DNA of 7,608 nt from JACQXX01 sp964639175 (lineage in GTDB: Bacteria > Acidobacteriota > Blastocatellia > Chloracidobacteriales > Chloracidobacteriaceae). The notes beneath the pieces were generated by a model, which was not told the DNA's origin, made no database searches, and worked only from the letters and a program-made list of their open reading frames with translations. The stretch covers positions 1 through 7,608 of the forward strand of contig CAZXCE010000413.1 in the NCBI GenBank assembly GCA_964639175.1, written 5' to 3'. The position numbers were made by a program, and so were the translations under genes. Shown here piece after piece: positions 6,611 through 7,608 of this stretch. How positions within the stretch are numbered: the stretch's first letter is position 1; each line of letters starts with the position of its first letter.

Positions 6611-7507
6611 CCTGGGTTTGCGCAAGACCGCCACTACGCGATGGGTAAACATTTCCTGAAGGAAGGGAATCGTTGCCAGCCAGACAAAAAACCAGCCGTA
6701 ATATTTCATTTTCCAGGCGTGGTACCGCCGGTTGGCTTTGGTAAAGAGCGGCAAACAGGTGAGTGAATCAACCTGAAACCCGGATTGTCTGAGCATGGCG
6801 CGAAAAGAGCGGATCGTCAGGCCATTGAGCGAATACAAAATATGGCCAGGATAGAGCGCCAGCGGCTGAAAGGTCCCTTTTCGACTGGCCAGGATTTCGT
6901 CAATTGCCTTCAACAGCGTCGAGGCGGAAAAGAGCACACTGGCATAAGGCATATGCGAGACATAGCCTTCCAGGTGGGCACCGGTTGGATGATGGTAGGG
7001 TGGAAAAACAAGCCAGAATTCGCCACCTGGTTTGAGTACTCGAAAGCATTCAGCTAAACATTGCTGTGGGTTTTGAACGTGCTCAAAGACGTCATAACAA
7101 AAAATGGCGTCAAGGCTGGCGGATTCAAATGGCAATGATTCGCCGACACCAGCCACGAACGACACCTTCGCTGTCTCTTTGCGTCGGGCAAATTCGCGGG
7201 CACAATCCACAATGCGCTGGTCAATTTCAATCCCAATGGTGGTGCCCTGGATTTTCTGTTGAAAGGCCACTGTCCGCCCGCCAAAGCCGCACCCCAGGTC
7301 AAGTAATATTTTTCCCGTGGGAAGTGGCCTGTTTTCAAACAGTTTCAAAAAACCACAGGTGAGTTCGTCGTTAAATTCTTCTTGGGCCCGACCAAGGCCG
7401 CTTTCAAGCGTGAGTTGGTCAAGCGGAAGGTAATCGGGTGAGGGAAAAGCCGGAGCCAAACGAAGGTACGCTTTGGCCAGCCCCACCCACAGTGTATGGA
7501 TAACCAT
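6608..7507 (-). CDS. Class I SAM-dependent methyltransferase (Methyltransf_11-like), substrate unknown
   Basis: The 299-residue protein carries the classic SAM-binding fold. Motif I is LLDLGCGFGGRT (68-79). The acidic end of the second strand is GIEIDQ (Glu94/Asp96 contacting the ribose), followed by GESLPFESASLDAIFCYDV (122-140). FEHV at 141-144 and RVLKPGGEFWLVFPP follow, the usual Methyltransf_11 order. The N-terminal helix (about 1-20) and the aromatic C-terminal stretch YHAWKMKYYGWFFVWLATIPFL (residues about 260-285) are hydrophobic. This suggests membrane association and perhaps a lipid or glycoconjugate substrate; that part is inference. ATG 7507 has AGGA on the minus strand, 7 nt away, a good site. 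The gene converges with mscS and stands alone in this window, so context does not identify the substrate. Quinone, sterol and glycan methyltransferases share this fold and cannot be separated here. Confidence 0.88.
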   Translation of the reverse strand: MVIHTLWVGLAKAYLRLAPAFPSPDYLPLDQLTLESGLGRAQEEFNDELTCGFLKLFENRPLPTGKILLDLGCGFGGRTVAFQQKIQGTTIGIEIDQRIVDCAREFARRKETAKVSFVAGVGESLPFESASLDAIFCYDVFEHVQNPQQCLAECFRVLKPGGEFWLVFPPYHHPTGAHLEGYVSHMPYASVLFSASTLLKAIDEILASRKGTFQPLALYPGHILYSLNGLTIRSFRAMLRQSGFQVDSLTCLPLFTKANRRYHAWKMKYYGWFFVWLATIPFLQEMFTHRVVAVLRKPR

Positions 7508-7543
7508 GCTGGATTCCTGATGAAAAGTGAGATGTGCTACACC

Positions 7544-7608
7544 ATGCCTTTATCCGAACGTCTTTGGCAAGTCTTCTTCAAGGTCAATGAATTTGTTCTC
7601 AATCATGC
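7544..7608 (+). CDS. Possible 5' fragment of a plus-strand gene cut by the window edge
   Basis: From ATG 7544 a frame stays open to the end of the window and gives MPLSERLWQVFFKVNEFVLN and one or two more residues, a plausible protein start. In-frame ATGs also occur upstream at 7532, 7520 and 7496, so the real start is uncertain; GTGAG just before 7532 is only a weak ribosome binding site. If real, the gene diverges from the methyltransferase with only about 36 bp between start codons, which would force overlapping promoters. Too little is visible to name a family, and the frame may be open by chance. Confidence 0.35.
   Translation, partial: MPLSERLWQVFFKVNEFVLNH

Overview
The window looks like ordinary chromosomal DNA of a moderate-GC, Gram-negative-type bacterium. 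My best guess is Acidobacteriota (Blastocatellia-like). The reasons are a giant periplasmic-propeller sensor kinase, a type 3 (lactate-dehydrogenase-like) malate dehydrogenase, and intergenic spaces filled with degenerate 7-nt repeats. This is inference: no rRNA or other phylogenetic marker is present, and Planctomycetes, Chloroflexota or Cyanobacteria cannot be excluded.

Layout, left to right. A repeat block (6-57) lies beyond the 3' end of a small minus-strand gene of unknown function (58-489). Upstream of that gene, on the same strand, is a very large membrane sensor histidine kinase (586-3960). Its last codons run into a second repeat block (566-628). A 274-bp divergent region (3961-4234) carries a plausible sigma70-type promoter and a good ribosome binding site for malate dehydrogenase (4235-5158, plus), which ends in a clear intrinsic terminator (5170-5214). 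After about 190 bp with no recognisable gene comes an MscS-type mechanosensitive channel (5407-6456, plus). It converges on a SAM-dependent methyltransferase (6608-7507, minus). The 151-bp gap between their stop codons is almost entirely an inverted arrangement of 7-nt repeats. A fragment of a further plus-strand gene may begin at 7544.

The genes do not form an obvious pathway. The kinase would sense an unknown extracytoplasmic ligand, but no response regulator is in view. Mdh is a TCA-cycle enzyme, MscS an osmotic safety valve, and the methyltransferase probably acts near the membrane on an unknown substrate.

The most interesting signal is the repeat system rather than any protein. Four of the five complete genes end in, or are closely followed by, a 7-nt-periodic repeat that reads GAATGAAGAA (or a one-base variant) on the sense strand of that gene. 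The fifth, mdh, has a conventional hairpin terminator instead. I found no phage, transposase, CRISPR, toxin-antitoxin or defence system, and no RNA gene.
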